This document shows, one piece after another, positions 24,649 to 33,284 of a stretch of 64,000 nt of DNA. The notes beneath the pieces were generated by a model. The model ran no database searches. It was not told the DNA's origin and saw only the letters and a program-made list of their open reading frames with translations. Numbering within the stretch: position 1 is the first letter of the stretch; the number at the start of each line of letters is the position of its first letter. A program made the translations under genes and the position numbers. This stretch comes from Actinomadura xylanilytica (GTDB lineage Bacteria; Actinomycetota; Actinomycetes; Streptosporangiales; Streptosporangiaceae). The stretch lies in the NCBI RefSeq assembly GCF_030283145.1, contig NZ_JASNWE010000003.1:496001-560000 (forward strand), in the 5' to 3' direction.

Positions 24649-25700
24649 CACTTGACCGTGTTTCCCCACAGGGACGCGTCGTCGACGTTCTCCTTGGTCA
24701 CCAGCGGCGCGGGGAGCTGGTCCTCCAGCAGCCCGGACGGCAGCTTGACGATTTCGCTGCCGTGGTCGGTCCTGCCGGGCTGGAACGTCTTCCCCGCCAT
24801 CGCGGCCTTGATGTAGAAGAGCCCGTACTGGGCGTAGGCGTCGGCGGGCTGCGACACGGTCGCGTCGATCTCGCCCTTGCGGATCGCGTCGAACTCCTGC
24901 GGGATCCCGTCGTTGGAGACGACCACGATGTGCTTGGAGTCGCCGGCCTTGACGAGCTTGCCCTTGCTCTTCAGCGCCTGGAGTGTCGGCGCGAGGTAGA
25001 CGCCGCCCGCCTGCATGTAGATGCCCTTGAGGTCGGGGTTGCCGTTCAGCACGGTGTCGAGGCCGCTGGCGGCCTTGTCGGCCTTCCACTCGGCGGGGAT
25101 CTCCAGCACCTTCACGCCCGGGTAGTCGCGCTTCATGCAGGCGCGGAACGCCTCGGAGCGGTCGCGGCCGTTGACCGACGCGAGGTCCCCCATGATCTGC
25201 ACGACCTTGCCGGACCCGACCTTGTCGCCGATGTGCTTGCACGCCTTCTCGCCGTAGGCGTGGTTGTCGGCGCGCACCACCATGGCGACCCTGCCCTTCT
25301 CGGGGGCGACGTCGACGGCGACCACCGGGACGCCCTTGCGCTCGGCCTGGTTCAGCCCGGCGACGATCGCGGCGCTGTCGAGCGGCGCGACGACCAGGCC
25401 CTTCACGTTCTGGTTCAGCAGGTTGTTGATGTCGGTGATCTGCTGCGTCGGGTCGGAGTTGGAGTTGACGGTGGGCAGCGCGTCGACCCCGAGCTCCTTG
25501 GCCTTGCGCGGCACGTAGTCGTTGTAGGACTGCCAGAAGGGCGAGGTGAGCAGCGGCAGGCCGACGCCGACCTTGCCGCCCCCGTTCCCCTTGCCGTCCC
25601 CGCTCCCGCCCCCGCCGGTGTCCGTCGTGCTGCCGCACCCTGCCGCCAGCGACGCCGCCAGGGCGACGGCCACCGAGGCGACGGCCTTGTTGCGCATCAT
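24648..25700 (-). CDS. Sugar ABC transporter substrate-binding lipoprotein (ribose-type)
   Basis: 350 residues starting at the first of two ATG codons (25700), GGAG six bases upstream. Lipoprotein signal: RNKAVASVAVALAASLAAGC with lipobox LAAGC, then a Gly/Asp-rich linker. The mature part is a periplasmic-binding-protein-1 fold (Peripla_BP_4): VGVGLPLLTSPFWQSYNDY, DPTQQITDINNLLNQNVKG, VVSNDGIPQEFDAIRKGEID. This group binds pentoses and deoxyhexoses. Its place between catabolic dehydrogenases suggests L-fucose, L-rhamnose or D-arabinose as ligand. It is the first gene of the three transporter genes. Confidence 0.9.
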   Translation of the reverse strand: MMRNKAVASVAVALAASLAAGCGSTTDTGGGGSGDGKGNGGGKVGVGLPLLTSPFWQSYNDYVPRKAKELGVDALPTVNSNSDPTQQITDINNLLNQNVKGLVVAPLDSAAIVAGLNQAERKGVPVVAVDVAPEKGRVAMVVRADNHAYGEKACKHIGDKVGSGKVVQIMGDLASVNGRDRSEAFRACMKRDYPGVKVLEIPAEWKADKAASGLDTVLNGNPDLKGIYMQAGGVYLAPTLQALKSKGKLVKAGDSKHIVVVSNDGIPQEFDAIRKGEIDATVSQPADAYAQYGLFYIKAAMAGKTFQPGRTDHGSEIVKLPSGLLEDQLPAPLVTKENVDDASLWGNTVK

Positions 25701-25756
25701 GTTCGTCTCCAATGGGGAGGGGTGGACCTTCTGGGGTCGGGCCCGGCACGGGCCGC

Positions 25757-26536
25757 TCAGGACGGATCGGCTCGGGGCGGGCGCAGCCGCAGCCCCTGCA
25801 TGCCGCCGTCGACCGCGAGGGACGTGCCGGTGGTGGCGCCGGACCGGGGGCTGGCCAGGTAGGCGATCGCGGCGGCGACCTCGCCCGCGGCGACGAGCCG
25901 TCCGGACGGCTGCCGGGCCTCCAGCGCCGCCCGCTCGGCCTCGGGGTCGCCGGCCGCGGCGAGCAGCCGGCCGATCCAGGGCGTGTCGGCCGTGCCGGGG
26001 TTGACGCAGGTGACGCGGATCCCCTCGCGGACGTGGTCGGCGGCCATGGCGAGGGTCAGCGACAGCACCGCGCCCTTGGACGCCGAGTACAGCGCCCGCT
26101 GCGGCAGCCCGGCGGTGGCCGCGATCGAGCAGGTGTTGACGATCGCGGCGCACGGCGAGCGCCGCAGGTGCGGCAGGGCGGCGCGGGCGGTCCGCACCAT
26201 GCCGAGGACGTTCACGTCCATGACGCGCAGCCACTCCGCGTCGTCGTTGTCCTCGACGGTGCCCTGCGCGCCGATGCCCGCGTTGTTGACGAGCACGTCG
26301 AGCCCGCCGAGCCGCGCGGCGGCACCGGCGACGGCCGCGCGGACGGAGGCGTCGTCGGTGACGTCCCCGGCGACCGCGTGCAGCCGTCCCGCGTCCGCCT
26401 CGGGGAGGGGGGCGGGGTCCAGGCACGCGACCGCCGCGCCGCGGCTCGCGAGCAGCCGCGCGGTCGCCAGGCCGATCCCGGAGGCGCCGCCGGTGACCAG
26501 GGCCCGCACCCCGCCGAACTCGCCGTCGTCGTTCAC
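25757..26536 (-). CDS. SDR, probable 2-keto-3-deoxy-L-fuconate dehydrogenase
   Basis: 259 residues from a GTG at 26536 (GGAGGA four bases upstream). Classical SDR: TGGASGIGLATA near residues 15-26, VNNAGIGAQG, catalytic Ser in NTCSIAATAG and YSASKGAVL (Tyr, Lys), C-terminal GTSLAVDGGMQG. Its start codon overlaps the dehydratase stop (GTGA). In L-fucose oxidation the dehydratase product, 2-keto-3-deoxy-L-fuconate, is oxidised at C4 by exactly such an SDR; the role is inferred from this pairing. Confidence 0.82.
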   Translation of the reverse strand: MNDDGEFGGVRALVTGGASGIGLATARLLASRGAAVACLDPAPLPEADAGRLHAVAGDVTDDASVRAAVAGAAARLGGLDVLVNNAGIGAQGTVEDNDDAEWLRVMDVNVLGMVRTARAALPHLRRSPCAAIVNTCSIAATAGLPQRALYSASKGAVLSLTLAMAADHVREGIRVTCVNPGTADTPWIGRLLAAAGDPEAERAALEARQPSGRLVAAGEVAAAIAYLASPRSGATTGTSLAVDGGMQGLRLRPPRADPS

Positions 26537-27822
26537 GCGCTCCTCCAGGCGGATCCGCTGGGGTAGGTGTGGTCCGCGAGGGACCGGGGCCACATCTCGG
26601 CCGACATCCCGGGCAGGGACGGCGCGGCGTAGTGGCCGCCGCTGACCCGCACCGGGTCGGCGAAGTGCTCGTGCAGGTGGTCGACGTACTCCAGCACCCG
26701 GTCCTCGGTGGTGCCGCTGACGGCGACGTAGTCGAACATGGCCAGGTGCTGGACGACCTCGCACAGCCCGACGCCGCCCGCGTGCGGGCACACCGGCACT
26801 CCGAACCGCGCGGCCAGCAGCAGGATCGCGACGTTCTCGGTCACGCCCGCGACGCGGCAGGCGTCGAGCTGGAGCACGTCGACCGCGCCCGCCTGGAGCA
26901 GCTGCTTGACGATCACCCGGTTGGCGGCGTGCTCGCCGGTCGCGACCTTCACCGGGGCGACCGCGCGGCGGATCGCGGCGTGGCCGAGGACGTCGTCCGG
27001 GCTGGTCGGCTCCTCGATCCAGTACGGGTCGTAGGGGGCGAGCGCGGCGACCCACTCGATCGCCTCCGCCACGTCCCAGCGCTGGTTGGCGTCCACGGCG
27101 ATGCGCACGCCGGGGCCGACGGCCTCGCGGGCGAGCCGCATCCGGCGCAGGTCGGCGGCGAGGTCGGCGCCGACCTTCAGCTTGATCTGGGTGAAGCCGT
27201 CCGCGACGGCCTCGCGGGCGAGCCGGGCGAGCTTGCCGTCGGTGTAGCCGAGCCAGCCGGGCGCGGTGGTGTAGGCCGGGTAGCCGCGCTCGACCAGCCG
27301 CGCCTCCCGGGCGGCCCGTCCCGGCCGGGCCTCCTCCAGCAGCGCGAGCGCGTCGGACGGGGTGAGCGCGTCGGTGAGGTAGCGCCAGTCGGCCAGGTCG
27401 ACGATCTGCGCCGGGGACAGGTCGGCGAGCAGCTTCCAGACCGGCTTGCCGGCCACCTTCCCGGCCAGGTCGAACGCGGCGTTGACGATCGCCGCGGCGG
27501 CCATGTGCACCGCACCCTTCTCCGGGCCGAGCCAGCGCAGCTGCGAGTCGTGCACCAGGCGCCGGGCGAACTCGCCGAGGTCGTCCAGGTCCAGGTCGCG
27601 GCCCTCGACGAGCGGGGCGTAGGCGCGGATCGCGGCGACGCACACCTCGTTGCCGCGGCCGATGGTGAAGCAGAAACCGTGCCCGCCGGCGCCCTCGGTC
27701 CGCAGCACCGCGTACGCGGCGGAGTAGTCGGGGTCGGGGTTCATGGCGTCGGACCCGGCCAGGTCCCGCGAGGTCGGGAACCGGACGTCGTGCGCCTCCA
27801 GCGCGAGGATCCTCAGCTTCAC
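26533..27822 (-). CDS. Enolase-superfamily L-fuconate dehydratase
   Basis: 429 residues, the usual length of L-fuconate dehydratase (about 420-440). Mandelate-racemase-type active site: FTQIKLKVGAD (KxK), IAVDANQRWD (metal Asp), YWIEEPTSP (metal Glu), VATGEHAANR (metal Glu) and CPHAGGVGLCE (catalytic His). It dehydrates an acid sugar to a 2-keto-3-deoxy sugar acid. A GTG start at 27822 is nine bases after GGGAG. It is the first gene of the minus-strand sugar operon, behind two FadR-like operators, and translationally coupled to the SDR. Confidence 0.88.
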   Translation of the reverse strand: MKLRILALEAHDVRFPTSRDLAGSDAMNPDPDYSAAYAVLRTEGAGGHGFCFTIGRGNEVCVAAIRAYAPLVEGRDLDLDDLGEFARRLVHDSQLRWLGPEKGAVHMAAAAIVNAAFDLAGKVAGKPVWKLLADLSPAQIVDLADWRYLTDALTPSDALALLEEARPGRAAREARLVERGYPAYTTAPGWLGYTDGKLARLAREAVADGFTQIKLKVGADLAADLRRMRLAREAVGPGVRIAVDANQRWDVAEAIEWVAALAPYDPYWIEEPTSPDDVLGHAAIRRAVAPVKVATGEHAANRVIVKQLLQAGAVDVLQLDACRVAGVTENVAILLLAARFGVPVCPHAGGVGLCEVVQHLAMFDYVAVSGTTEDRVLEYVDHLHEHFADPVRVSGGHYAAPSLPGMSAEMWPRSLADHTYPSGSAWRSA

Positions 27823-27849
27823 CCGGGTGCGCTCCCTGGATCCTCGGAA

Positions 27850-27937
27850 GTGGTCCGACCACATAAGAACATCCAGGGGCCACAGACTGGCAATACCTCG
27901 TAATACAGTTGTTACTTGCCGAGATTGGTACGACCTA
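27850..27937. promoter_or_regulatory. Two FadR-type operators in the divergent sugar-operon promoter region
   Basis: Site 1 (27850-27862) is a perfect 13-bp palindrome, GTGGTC-C-GACCAC, matching the TGGTC-N-GACCA consensus of FadR-subfamily GntR proteins. Site 2 (27925-27937), TTGGTACGACCTA, is a one-side-imperfect copy. They flank the AT-richer centre (27895-27920), where both promoters should lie, one close to the operon start and one close to the regulator start. The regulator at 27983 is the obvious ligand. Confidence 0.7.
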
Positions 27938-27982
27938 TCGGCCCAAGACAGTACGAGGCAACGCAGCGAGGGGGCACGCCAG

Positions 27983-28762
27983 GTGACCGGGGAGAACGGG
28001 CCGGACGCGGTGAACGGGGACGGGAACGGGGGCGCGGGCGGCGGCACGGACGGCGGCGGCGACGGGAAGGGGGGACGGACCACCGTCACGCAGCGCGCCA
28101 TCGAGCAGATCAAGACCAAGATCGCGACCGGGCTGCTGGCGCCGGGCCAGCGGCTCCCCACCGAGCGCGACCTGGCCGCCGAGCTCGGGCTGTCGCGCAG
28201 CTCGATGCGGGAGGCGATCCGCGCGCTGACCGTGATGGGCGTGCTGGAGGCGCGGCACGGCGCGGGCATCTACGTCACCCGGCTGGAGCCGAGGGACCTG
28301 CTGGAGACCTTCGGCGTCGTCGCCGAGATCTCGCGCGGCTCCTCGCTGGTGGACCTGCTCCAGATCCGCCGCATCCTGGAGCCGGCCGCGACCGCGATCG
28401 CCGCCGCCCGGATCGACGCGGCGACGCTGGAGACCGTCGGCGCGCATCTGGAGCGGATGAACCACTGCGAGCGGGTCGAGGACTTCGTCGCCGCCGATCT
28501 GGCGTTCCACCAGACGATCGTCGCCGCGGCGGGCAATCCGGCACTGGAGGCCGTCGTCGCGGGGCTGTCCACCCGCACGTTCCGCGCCCGCGTCTGGCGC
28601 GGGCACCGCGACGCGGGCGCGATCCCGCGGATGCGGCTGGAGCACGAGCGCATCTACCGGGCGCTGCTCGCCCGCGACCCCGAGGCGGCCCGCGCCGCCG
28701 CCGCCGTGCACGTCGGCGAGGTCGAGGAGTGGCTGCGCGCCAACGTCGACGCATGGGGATGA
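27983..28762 (+). CDS. FadR/GntR family transcriptional regulator of the sugar operon
   Basis: 259 residues from a GTG at 27983 (GAGGGG about eight bases upstream). After a Gly/Asp-rich low-complexity N-terminus (residues 1-34) comes the GntR winged helix (TQRAIEQIKTKIATGLLAPG, then LPTERDLAAELGLSRSSMRE). The C-terminal FCD domain (LEPAATAIAAARID, DLAFHQTIVAAAGNP, MRLEHERIYRALLARD) has the Asp/His positions that bind a metal and a carboxylated sugar ligand. It is divergent from the operon; derepression by an aldonate or 2-keto-3-deoxy acid is the expected mode, by inference. Confidence 0.88.
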   Translation: MTGENGPDAVNGDGNGGAGGGTDGGGDGKGGRTTVTQRAIEQIKTKIATGLLAPGQRLPTERDLAAELGLSRSSMREAIRALTVMGVLEARHGAGIYVTRLEPRDLLETFGVVAEISRGSSLVDLLQIRRILEPAATAIAAARIDAATLETVGAHLERMNHCERVEDFVAADLAFHQTIVAAAGNPALEAVVAGLSTRTFRARVWRGHRDAGAIPRMRLEHERIYRALLARDPEAARAAAAVHVGEVEEWLRANVDAWG

Positions 28763-28921
28763 CCTCGCGGGCGTGCCGCGCCGCCCGCGGCCCGCGGCAC
28801 GTCCGGGGTTCACCGGAAAGTCGGCCGGACTCGGTCATCTGACGCACAGCCAGCGGTGAACGGGATCATAGGATGGAGGCGTTCGGGGGCCGACGTCGAC
28901 AGGGACGGCGATGGGGCCTGC

Positions 28922-31042
28922 ATGAACGGTGCACATGACGGCGATCGGGAGAATCCCGAGCACCGCTATCTCCCCTGGCTGATCCCGACGCTGCACGCCC
29001 TGGTGATCGAGGTCGCCGCCTCCCTGCTGGCCGGGTCGGTCCTGACCCCTTTCCACGGCACTTTCTGGCGCACCATCGGCATTACCCTCACCGTCCTCGT
29101 CGCTTTGTCGGTGACCGTGGGCGGCGGCCTGTTCGCCCTTTTCCATTTCAACCGGCCGCTGGCCCTGAGGCTGCTGCGCAGACTTCTGCTCGGCCTCACC
29201 TGGGCGGCGCGGGCGACGATCTGGGGGGCGGGCGGCGCGGCCGTCCTGGCGATCGTCCTGCTCGCGGGGTACGGCGTCCGCCTCGTCGGCGAGCAGGGCC
29301 GCCCGTGCGGACGGCCCCTCGACCTGCGGATCCTCACCACGCCGGACGCGCTGACCCCGCTCCGGCAGGCCGCGGCCGACTTCGCCGCGGACGAGCGGCA
29401 CGACGGCTGCTCGCGGTACGCGGTGACCGTCGCGGCGGAACCCGGTGCGACCTCGGTCCGGAATGGATTTGCCGATTCCTGGGCCCGCGACCGCACCACG
29501 GTCGGGTCCCAGCTCGTCGGCCCGCAGCCCGACATCTGGATTCCGTCGTCGACCGCCGAATACCGGTACGCGGAAAAGGCGCTGTCGTCCAGTTCGTCGG
29601 GGCACACTCCGGAGTTCGAACGGCATCCCGTCACGGTCGGGAACTCGCCCCTGGTGCTCGCGCTGTTCGGCGACGACAACGGGGCCGTTTACGGCGGGAC
29701 GCGGGAACCGCTGCGCGGCAGCACGGACGAACTACTCGAATCGTTCAAAGAGGTCGGCCTGCACGGCATCGCGCGCCCGATTCCAGAGAGTTCGTCCGCG
29801 GCACTGGCCGTGACCCCGGTCCTTCAGCGGGCGGTCCACGCGGCCGGGCTCGCCCCCGCGGGCGAGGAGGCCGAGCGGTTCATCAGCCCCGCCGGATGGC
29901 TCGCCCCCGACCCCGTGGCGCTGCTGTGCAAGGTCCGCGCGCAGGCCGAGGCGCAGATGCGCGACGCCCCCGGCAAGGCGGCGTCGCCCGTGGCCGCGCC
30001 TCCGCGCGGCGTCGCCGTCGCCGTCCCCGAGAACGTGCTGAACGACTACAACGCGGGGCGGGCGCTGGGCGACGGGTGCGGCGCGGTCAAGGCCGACGAC
30101 ATCCCGTACGCGCAGTGGAAGCTGTACCCCTACTACGCGCGCGACCTGCCGAGCCTCGACCATCCGTTCGTCCATGTGCGGTGGCCGGGGCAGGGCACCA
30201 GGCGACGCGACGAGGCGGTCGACGCGTTCCGGACCTGGCTGAAGGGGCATCCGCTGACCTCGCAGGGGTTCCGCGACCGCGGCCACAGGTTCCGCACGTC
30301 CGACGGGCTGGACGCCGCCCACCCGTACCTGAACGCCCTCAACCGGCTCGGCAACAACGTCGTGCCCGGCACCGTCCCCGGGACGGCCGCCCCCGACGCC
30401 CAGCAGGCGCTCGACGCGATCCGGGACGCGCGCAAGAAGGTGCAGGTGGCGCTGATGCTCGACACCTCGGGGTCGATGGGCGCGCCGCCGTCGGCGTCCA
30501 CCCGCGCGCTCGGCAACCGGCTCACGGTGGCGGTGTCGTTCCTGCGAAGCCTGGTGAGCCAGCTCTACAACGACGACGTCGTCGGCCTCCAGACGTTCGC
30601 GCTCCCCGCCTCCCCCGGGCCGATCCGGGTGGACCAGCCCGTCCGCAGCGACCTGATGTCGGCGCCCGGCCATCCCCAGCAGGTGACCGACGGGCTGCTC
30701 ACCCGGACGCCGGCGTACAAGGACGCGCCGCTGGCCGACGCGATCCTGGCCGCCTCCCTCCCGCCCGGCCGGACCGATCTCCTCGTCGTCACCGACGGGC
30801 AGGTCTCCAAGACCAACCCGGGGCTCGCCGCGAGCCTCGACCGGCTCGGCCGCTTCCGCGAGGACCATCCGGGCGTGCGGGTGACGCTGCTGCTGACGGG
30901 CCCGACGGGCTGCGGCGACTCCCCCGTCAAGGAGATCACCCGGAAGCTCGCGGGGACCGGCGAGTACAAGGGGGGCTGCGAGCGGATGGGCGACGAGGTG
31001 AACGAGGAACAGGCCGCGCGGCTCCTGTCGAGACTGCGCTGA
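28922..31042 (+). CDS. Membrane protein with solute-binding-like and VWA domains
   Basis: 706 residues from the ATG at 28922 (an open frame reaches back to a GTG at 28856 without ribosome site). Three membrane helices lie in residues ~15-125 (YLPWLIPTLHALVIEVAASL, TIGITLTVLVALSVTVGGGL, AVLAIVLLAGYGVRL), placing the large remainder outside. Residues ~130-480 resemble an extracellular solute-binding domain (LDLRILTTPDALTPL, PDIWIPSSTAEYRY). Residues ~495-700 are a von Willebrand A domain with MIDAS DTSGSMG and VVTDGQ. Together with the next gene it forms a pair of surface binding-protein-like genes without any ABC permease or ATPase, so a signalling, adhesion or assembly role is more likely than transport. 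Confidence 0.75.
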   Translation: MNGAHDGDRENPEHRYLPWLIPTLHALVIEVAASLLAGSVLTPFHGTFWRTIGITLTVLVALSVTVGGGLFALFHFNRPLALRLLRRLLLGLTWAARATIWGAGGAAVLAIVLLAGYGVRLVGEQGRPCGRPLDLRILTTPDALTPLRQAAADFAADERHDGCSRYAVTVAAEPGATSVRNGFADSWARDRTTVGSQLVGPQPDIWIPSSTAEYRYAEKALSSSSSGHTPEFERHPVTVGNSPLVLALFGDDNGAVYGGTREPLRGSTDELLESFKEVGLHGIARPIPESSSAALAVTPVLQRAVHAAGLAPAGEEAERFISPAGWLAPDPVALLCKVRAQAEAQMRDAPGKAASPVAAPPRGVAVAVPENVLNDYNAGRALGDGCGAVKADDIPYAQWKLYPYYARDLPSLDHPFVHVRWPGQGTRRRDEAVDAFRTWLKGHPLTSQGFRDRGHRFRTSDGLDAAHPYLNALNRLGNNVVPGTVPGTAAPDAQQALDAIRDARKKVQVALMLDTSGSMGAPPSASTRALGNRLTVAVSFLRSLVSQLYNDDVVGLQTFALPASPGPIRVDQPVRSDLMSAPGHPQQVTDGLLTRTPAYKDAPLADAILAASLPPGRTDLLVVTDGQVSKTNPGLAASLDRLGRFREDHPGVRVTLLLTGPTGCGDSPVKEITRKLAGTGEYKGGCERMGDEVNEEQAARLLSRLR

Positions 31043-31081
31043 CCACGACCACGGCGGACTGCGGACGGCGGAAGGATGAGG

Positions 31082-32500
31082 ATGCACAGCGGCCTCGATC
31101 TGCGCGGCACGACCCGGCGGCACCCGGTCACGGCGGCCGCCTGCGCGGTCGCGGGGGCGGTGATCGCGGTCGCGGTCGCCGCGGTCGTGGTGTTCCAGCC
31201 GTTCCACCGCGCGCCGCCCGACGACTGCTCCGCGGGCGAGCTCACCGTCGCGGGCGGCACCGACGTCAGCCTCAACAGCCAGCGCCGCTCGCTGATCGAG
31301 GACTGGAACGGCGGCGACCGGGGCGCGCGGCCGAAGGCCCGGCTCACCGAGGTGTCCCCGCTGTCGGACCAGCAGCACAGCCAGCTCAAGGCCGTCGAGG
31401 AGTCCGGGAGCTGCGCCTACGACGTGCTCATCCTGGACGGCCCGTGGACGGCCGGCTTCGCGGCCGGCGGCTTCCTGCGGCCACTCGACGACATCGGGTC
31501 GCGCCCGCCCGACACCAAGGGGTTCTTCCCCAAGGGCCTGGCGATGGGGTCCTACGACCACCGGCAGTACGCGCTGCCGTTCAACCTGGACGTCGGGCTC
31601 CTCTACTTCCGCGACAAGGCGAAGCGCCCGGCCACCCCGGACGCCTGGCCGGACGACCGGTACACCGCGCAGCTCGGCGACTACGAGGGCCTGACCGTCA
31701 ACGCGCTGGAGGCCGTCTGGAACCACGGCGGCGCCGGGCTCCTCACCGGGACGGCCGGCACCGGGCGGGCCGAGCTGCGCGACCGCGTGCAGCCCGCGCT
31801 CGAGGAGGTCGCCAAGCGGATGACGCGGTCCGGCAGCCCGCTGCTCACCTCGTTCCAGCTCGGCTACCAGGAGCAGGAGACCATCGAGGCGTTCGCCCGG
31901 GGCGGGGACGACCTGGCGATGCGGCTCTGGCCGTACGCCTACCGCAACCTCGCCAACGAGCCGGGCCTGCGCGACGGCGGGCGGCTGCGGTTCACCGTGG
32001 CCGCGCCGCCGGGCGACACCGTCCTCGGCGGGCAGACCCTGGCGATCTCGCGGCACTCCCGGCACGCCGCCGACGCGCTCGCGCTGATCGAGTACCTCAC
32101 CGGCGACGAGGCCCAGAAGCGGCTCTACTCCTGCGGCGGCTTCGTCCCGGCCCGCGCGTCGGTGTTCGGGCTGCCCCCGGAACCGCCGCGGGGCGCCGCC
32201 GCGACGGGGATCCGGACCTGCTCGCAGCTCCTCAAGGACGACCCGAGGACGCGGAACGACCCCGACAACCCGGCCGGCGAACCGGACGCCATGACGCCCG
32301 AGCGGCTCACCACCCTGGCCGACGCCATCGTCTCCGCCCTCGCCGGGGCCAGGCCGCGTCCGGTGACCGAGCACTACGACACCTTCAGCACGACCTTCCG
32401 CGGCTGCGCCCGCAAGATCTTCTCGGGCGAGGCCGTCGACGCGGGCCGGTTCGCCGCGGCGGTCGAAGCGTCGCTCGGCGGCCGGGCCGCCACCTGCTGA
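31082..32500 (+). CDS. Membrane-anchored extracellular solute-binding-like protein
   Basis: 472 residues from the ATG at 31082 (GAAGG six bases upstream; another ATG at 31076 sits on the ribosome site). A single N-terminal anchor (TAAACAVAGAVIAVAVAAVV) is followed by a family-1 solute-binding fold: LTVAGGTDVSLNSQRRSLIEDW, YDVLILDGPWTAGFA, YALPFNLDVGLLYFRDK, and LALIEYLTGDEAQKRLYSCGGF near the C-terminus. Conserved Cys suggest disulphides. It follows the VWA protein by 39 bp and is probably co-transcribed. No transport partners are present in the window. Confidence 0.78.
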   Translation: MHSGLDLRGTTRRHPVTAAACAVAGAVIAVAVAAVVVFQPFHRAPPDDCSAGELTVAGGTDVSLNSQRRSLIEDWNGGDRGARPKARLTEVSPLSDQQHSQLKAVEESGSCAYDVLILDGPWTAGFAAGGFLRPLDDIGSRPPDTKGFFPKGLAMGSYDHRQYALPFNLDVGLLYFRDKAKRPATPDAWPDDRYTAQLGDYEGLTVNALEAVWNHGGAGLLTGTAGTGRAELRDRVQPALEEVAKRMTRSGSPLLTSFQLGYQEQETIEAFARGGDDLAMRLWPYAYRNLANEPGLRDGGRLRFTVAAPPGDTVLGGQTLAISRHSRHAADALALIEYLTGDEAQKRLYSCGGFVPARASVFGLPPEPPRGAAATGIRTCSQLLKDDPRTRNDPDNPAGEPDAMTPERLTTLADAIVSALAGARPRPVTEHYDTFSTTFRGCARKIFSGEAVDAGRFAAAVEASLGGRAATC

Positions 32501-32533
32501 CCTGCCCCGCCGTGCCCAACCCCACAAAACCTA

Positions 32534-32549
32534 AAACTGGATTCAGTTT
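32534..32549. terminator. AT-rich hairpin between convergent genes
   Basis: AAACTG (32534-32539) and CAGTTT (32544-32549) form a short perfect stem in an unusually AT-rich patch between the solute-binding-like gene (+) and TetR (-). Read on the plus strand it is followed by TTAATCTT, a weak U-run. A protein-binding site is the alternative. Confidence 0.4.
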
Positions 32550-32564
32550 AATCTTGTGGACGGG

Positions 32565-33203
32565 TCAGTCCGCCATCTCCTCGCCCCCGCCCCCGCCCTC
32601 GGCGGCGAGCGCGGCGCGGGCCATCATCCGCAGCAGGCCCGCCATGGCCTCGCGGTCGAGCCCCGCGGCGCTGTGCGGGGTGGAGTTGAGCAGTCCGAAG
32701 CAGGCGTGCACGGCGGCGCGGGCGCGCTCCTCGGACCGTCCGGGACGGGCCCGGAGCAGCACCGCGACCCACTCCTCGACGTAGCCGCGCTGGATCCGGC
32801 GGATCCGGTGCCGCTGCGGCTCGGGCACGTTGTCGAGCTCCCGCTCGTGCACGGTGATCAGCGCCGGGTTGCCGAGCGCGAACGAGACGTGCCAGCGCAG
32901 CAGGGCGTCCAGCGCCCGGCCGGGGTCGGGGTCGGCGGCGCGGCGGACACCCTCGGCGCGCAGCCGCTCGCTGATGTCGAGCAGCATCTCGGCGAGCATC
33001 GCCTCCTTGCCGCTGAAGTGCCGGTAGAGGGCCGGTCCGGTGAGCCCGACGGCCCGGCCGAGGTCGCCGATGGACACGCCGTGGAAGCCGCGCCGCGCGA
33101 ACAGCTCGGCCGCGGCGGCCAGGATCTCGGCCCGCCGGGGGGACGGCACCGCCCCGGCGGCGCCGCCGGGCCGGGGGGACGGCCCGTCCGTTCGATACGC
33201 CAT
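32565..33203 (-). CDS. TetR-family regulator of the leucine/isovalerate operon
   Basis: 212 residues. TetR HTH at about residues 25-70 (RAEILAAAAELFARRGFHGV, IGDLGRAVGLTGPALYRHFSGKE). Divergent from the carboxylase operon at 33285, the classic arrangement of the TetR regulators that control liu/acd genes in actinomycetes. A TAGACT -10-like element lies seven bases before the ATG and no Shine-Dalgarno is present, so the transcript is probably leaderless. Two TTAA-type operators lie in the intergenic region. A thioester such as an acyl-CoA intermediate is the likely inducer, inferred from the family. Confidence 0.88.
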   Translation of the reverse strand: MAYRTDGPSPRPGGAAGAVPSPRRAEILAAAAELFARRGFHGVSIGDLGRAVGLTGPALYRHFSGKEAMLAEMLLDISERLRAEGVRRAADPDPGRALDALLRWHVSFALGNPALITVHERELDNVPEPQRHRIRRIQRGYVEEWVAVLLRARPGRSEERARAAVHACFGLLNSTPHSAAGLDREAMAGLLRMMARAALAAEGGGGGEEMAD

Positions 33204-33225
33204 GGCGAAAGTCTAGACTGTCGTT

Positions 33226-33266
33226 GTTAACGGCTATTAACATCGGCGTTGTTAATGAACATTAAC
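33226..33266. promoter_or_regulatory. Two TTAAC palindromes, operators of the liu-type operon
   Basis: Site 1 (33226-33241) has arms GTTAA and TTAAC around a 6-bp centre; site 2 (33251-33266) is GTTAATG-AA-CATTAAC, a perfect 16-bp palindrome. They are offset by 25 bp and fill the 81-bp gap between the divergent TetR and carboxylase genes. In such GC-rich DNA two TTAA palindromes side by side are unlikely to be chance. Confidence 0.75.
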
Positions 33267-33284
33267 TGTCGACGAGGACGGGTG

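Noticed and set aside
28856..28921. Upstream extension of the VWA protein to a GTG at 28856
   Set aside because: No Shine-Dalgarno there, and the extension adds only Gly/Asp-rich residues before a plausible N-terminus at 28922.
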